Of a stretch of 39,405 nt of DNA, positions 39,352 through 39,405 are shown piece after piece (the stretch's first letter is position 1; every line of letters starts with the position of its first letter). The notes below the pieces were generated by a model that was given only the letters and a program-made list of their open reading frames with translations, did no database searches and had not been told where the DNA came from. The DNA is taken from contig DISB01000018.1 of assembly GCA_002421685.1 (NCBI GenBank), forward strand, positions 261,246 through 300,650, written 5' to 3'. The position numbers and the translations under genes were made by a program. This DNA comes from Bacteroidetes bacterium UBA6221. Its GTDB lineage: Bacteria; Bacteroidota; Bacteroidia; Chitinophagales; Chitinophagaceae.

Positions 39352-39405
39352 TCGGGACGACTGGATTCGAACCAGCGACCTCTGCGTCCCGAACGCAGCG
39401 CTCTA
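39352..39405 (-). tRNA. tRNA-Pro (anticodon CGG), 3' part only
   Basis: Read on the lower strand: anticodon stem CTGCG, loop TTCGGGA, stem CGCAG, giving anticodon CGG (proline, reads CCG) with G37. It is followed by the T arm CTGG-TTCGAAT-CCAG, acceptor strand CGTCCCG and discriminator A. The CGGGACG acceptor complement expected of tRNA-Pro would lie beyond the window edge. No CCA is encoded. Confidence 0.93.

Overview
The window looks like a chromosomal segment of a Bacteroidota bacterium, most likely of the Chitinophagaceae/Chitinophagia type (the lineage is inferred from gene content; no rRNA is present). The signs are a T9SS type-B sorting domain (gliding-motility-associated C-terminus), a FecR anti-sigma factor with a DUF4974-like tail, an STN-domain surface protein, a CarboxypepD_reg-plug TonB-dependent receptor, GWxTD and DUF4421 proteins, Mpl, WbqC, and many Bacteroidota-type -7 promoter elements (TAnnTTTG). 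Genes are dense and no insertion sequence, prophage or CRISPR array is visible. A partial tRNA-Leu(UAG) opens the window and a partial tRNA-Pro(CGG) closes it.

Layout. 1-3.1 kb: tRNA-Leu, trigger factor, and a convergent arylsulfotransferase-like exported protein. 3.2-5.1 kb: DUF2024 protein, a small unknown, an AraC-family regulator and a small membrane protein. 5.1-5.6 kb: gene-poor leader with one doubtful short ORF. 5.6-7.4 kb: a cytochrome c oxidase subunit I without any neighbouring subunit II. 7.5-9.7 kb: a tandem VOC protein and a DUF4421 outer-membrane protein, divergent. 9.8-16.9 kb: a co-directional surface-signalling cassette made of ECF sigma factor, FecR anti-sigma, an STN + CarboxypepD_reg + beta-solenoid repeat protein, a second solenoid-repeat protein, and a TonB-dependent receptor. 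17.1-19.8 kb: a small lipoprotein and a lipoprotein dipeptidyl-peptidase III (M49), divergent.

19.8-26.6 kb is one long leftward block: prfB, an ABC exporter whose TTG start abuts the prfB stop codon in frame, then a BlaI repressor/M56 (BlaR1-like) sensor pair. Around that pair sit three exported proteins that repeat the sensor's own periplasmic C-terminal module, and a perfect palindrome lies directly in front of the repressor gene. 26.7-29.2 kb: a large LamG/Ig-like T9SS-secreted protein. 29.4-32.1 kb: a methyltransferase, a LUD (LutC-like) protein and a group III truncated globin. 32.1-38.0 kb: dapF, a GWxTD protein, WbqC-like, a polyprenol-phosphate mannosyltransferase-like GT2, a DnaQ/ExoX-like exonuclease and mpl, i.e. 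cell-envelope and housekeeping functions. 38.0-39.4 kb: a 46-residue lipoprotein, a putative DUF6922-AbiEii toxin-antitoxin pair, and tRNA-Pro.

Most promising candidates for undescribed biology: (1) the sigma/FecR cassette, where the STN signalling domain sits on a beta-solenoid protein and not on the TonB receptor; (2) the BlaI/M56 locus with four copies of a shared periplasmic module; (3) the DUF6922-AbiEii pair beside a tRNA gene. All functional assignments rest on motifs read by eye; no database search was run.
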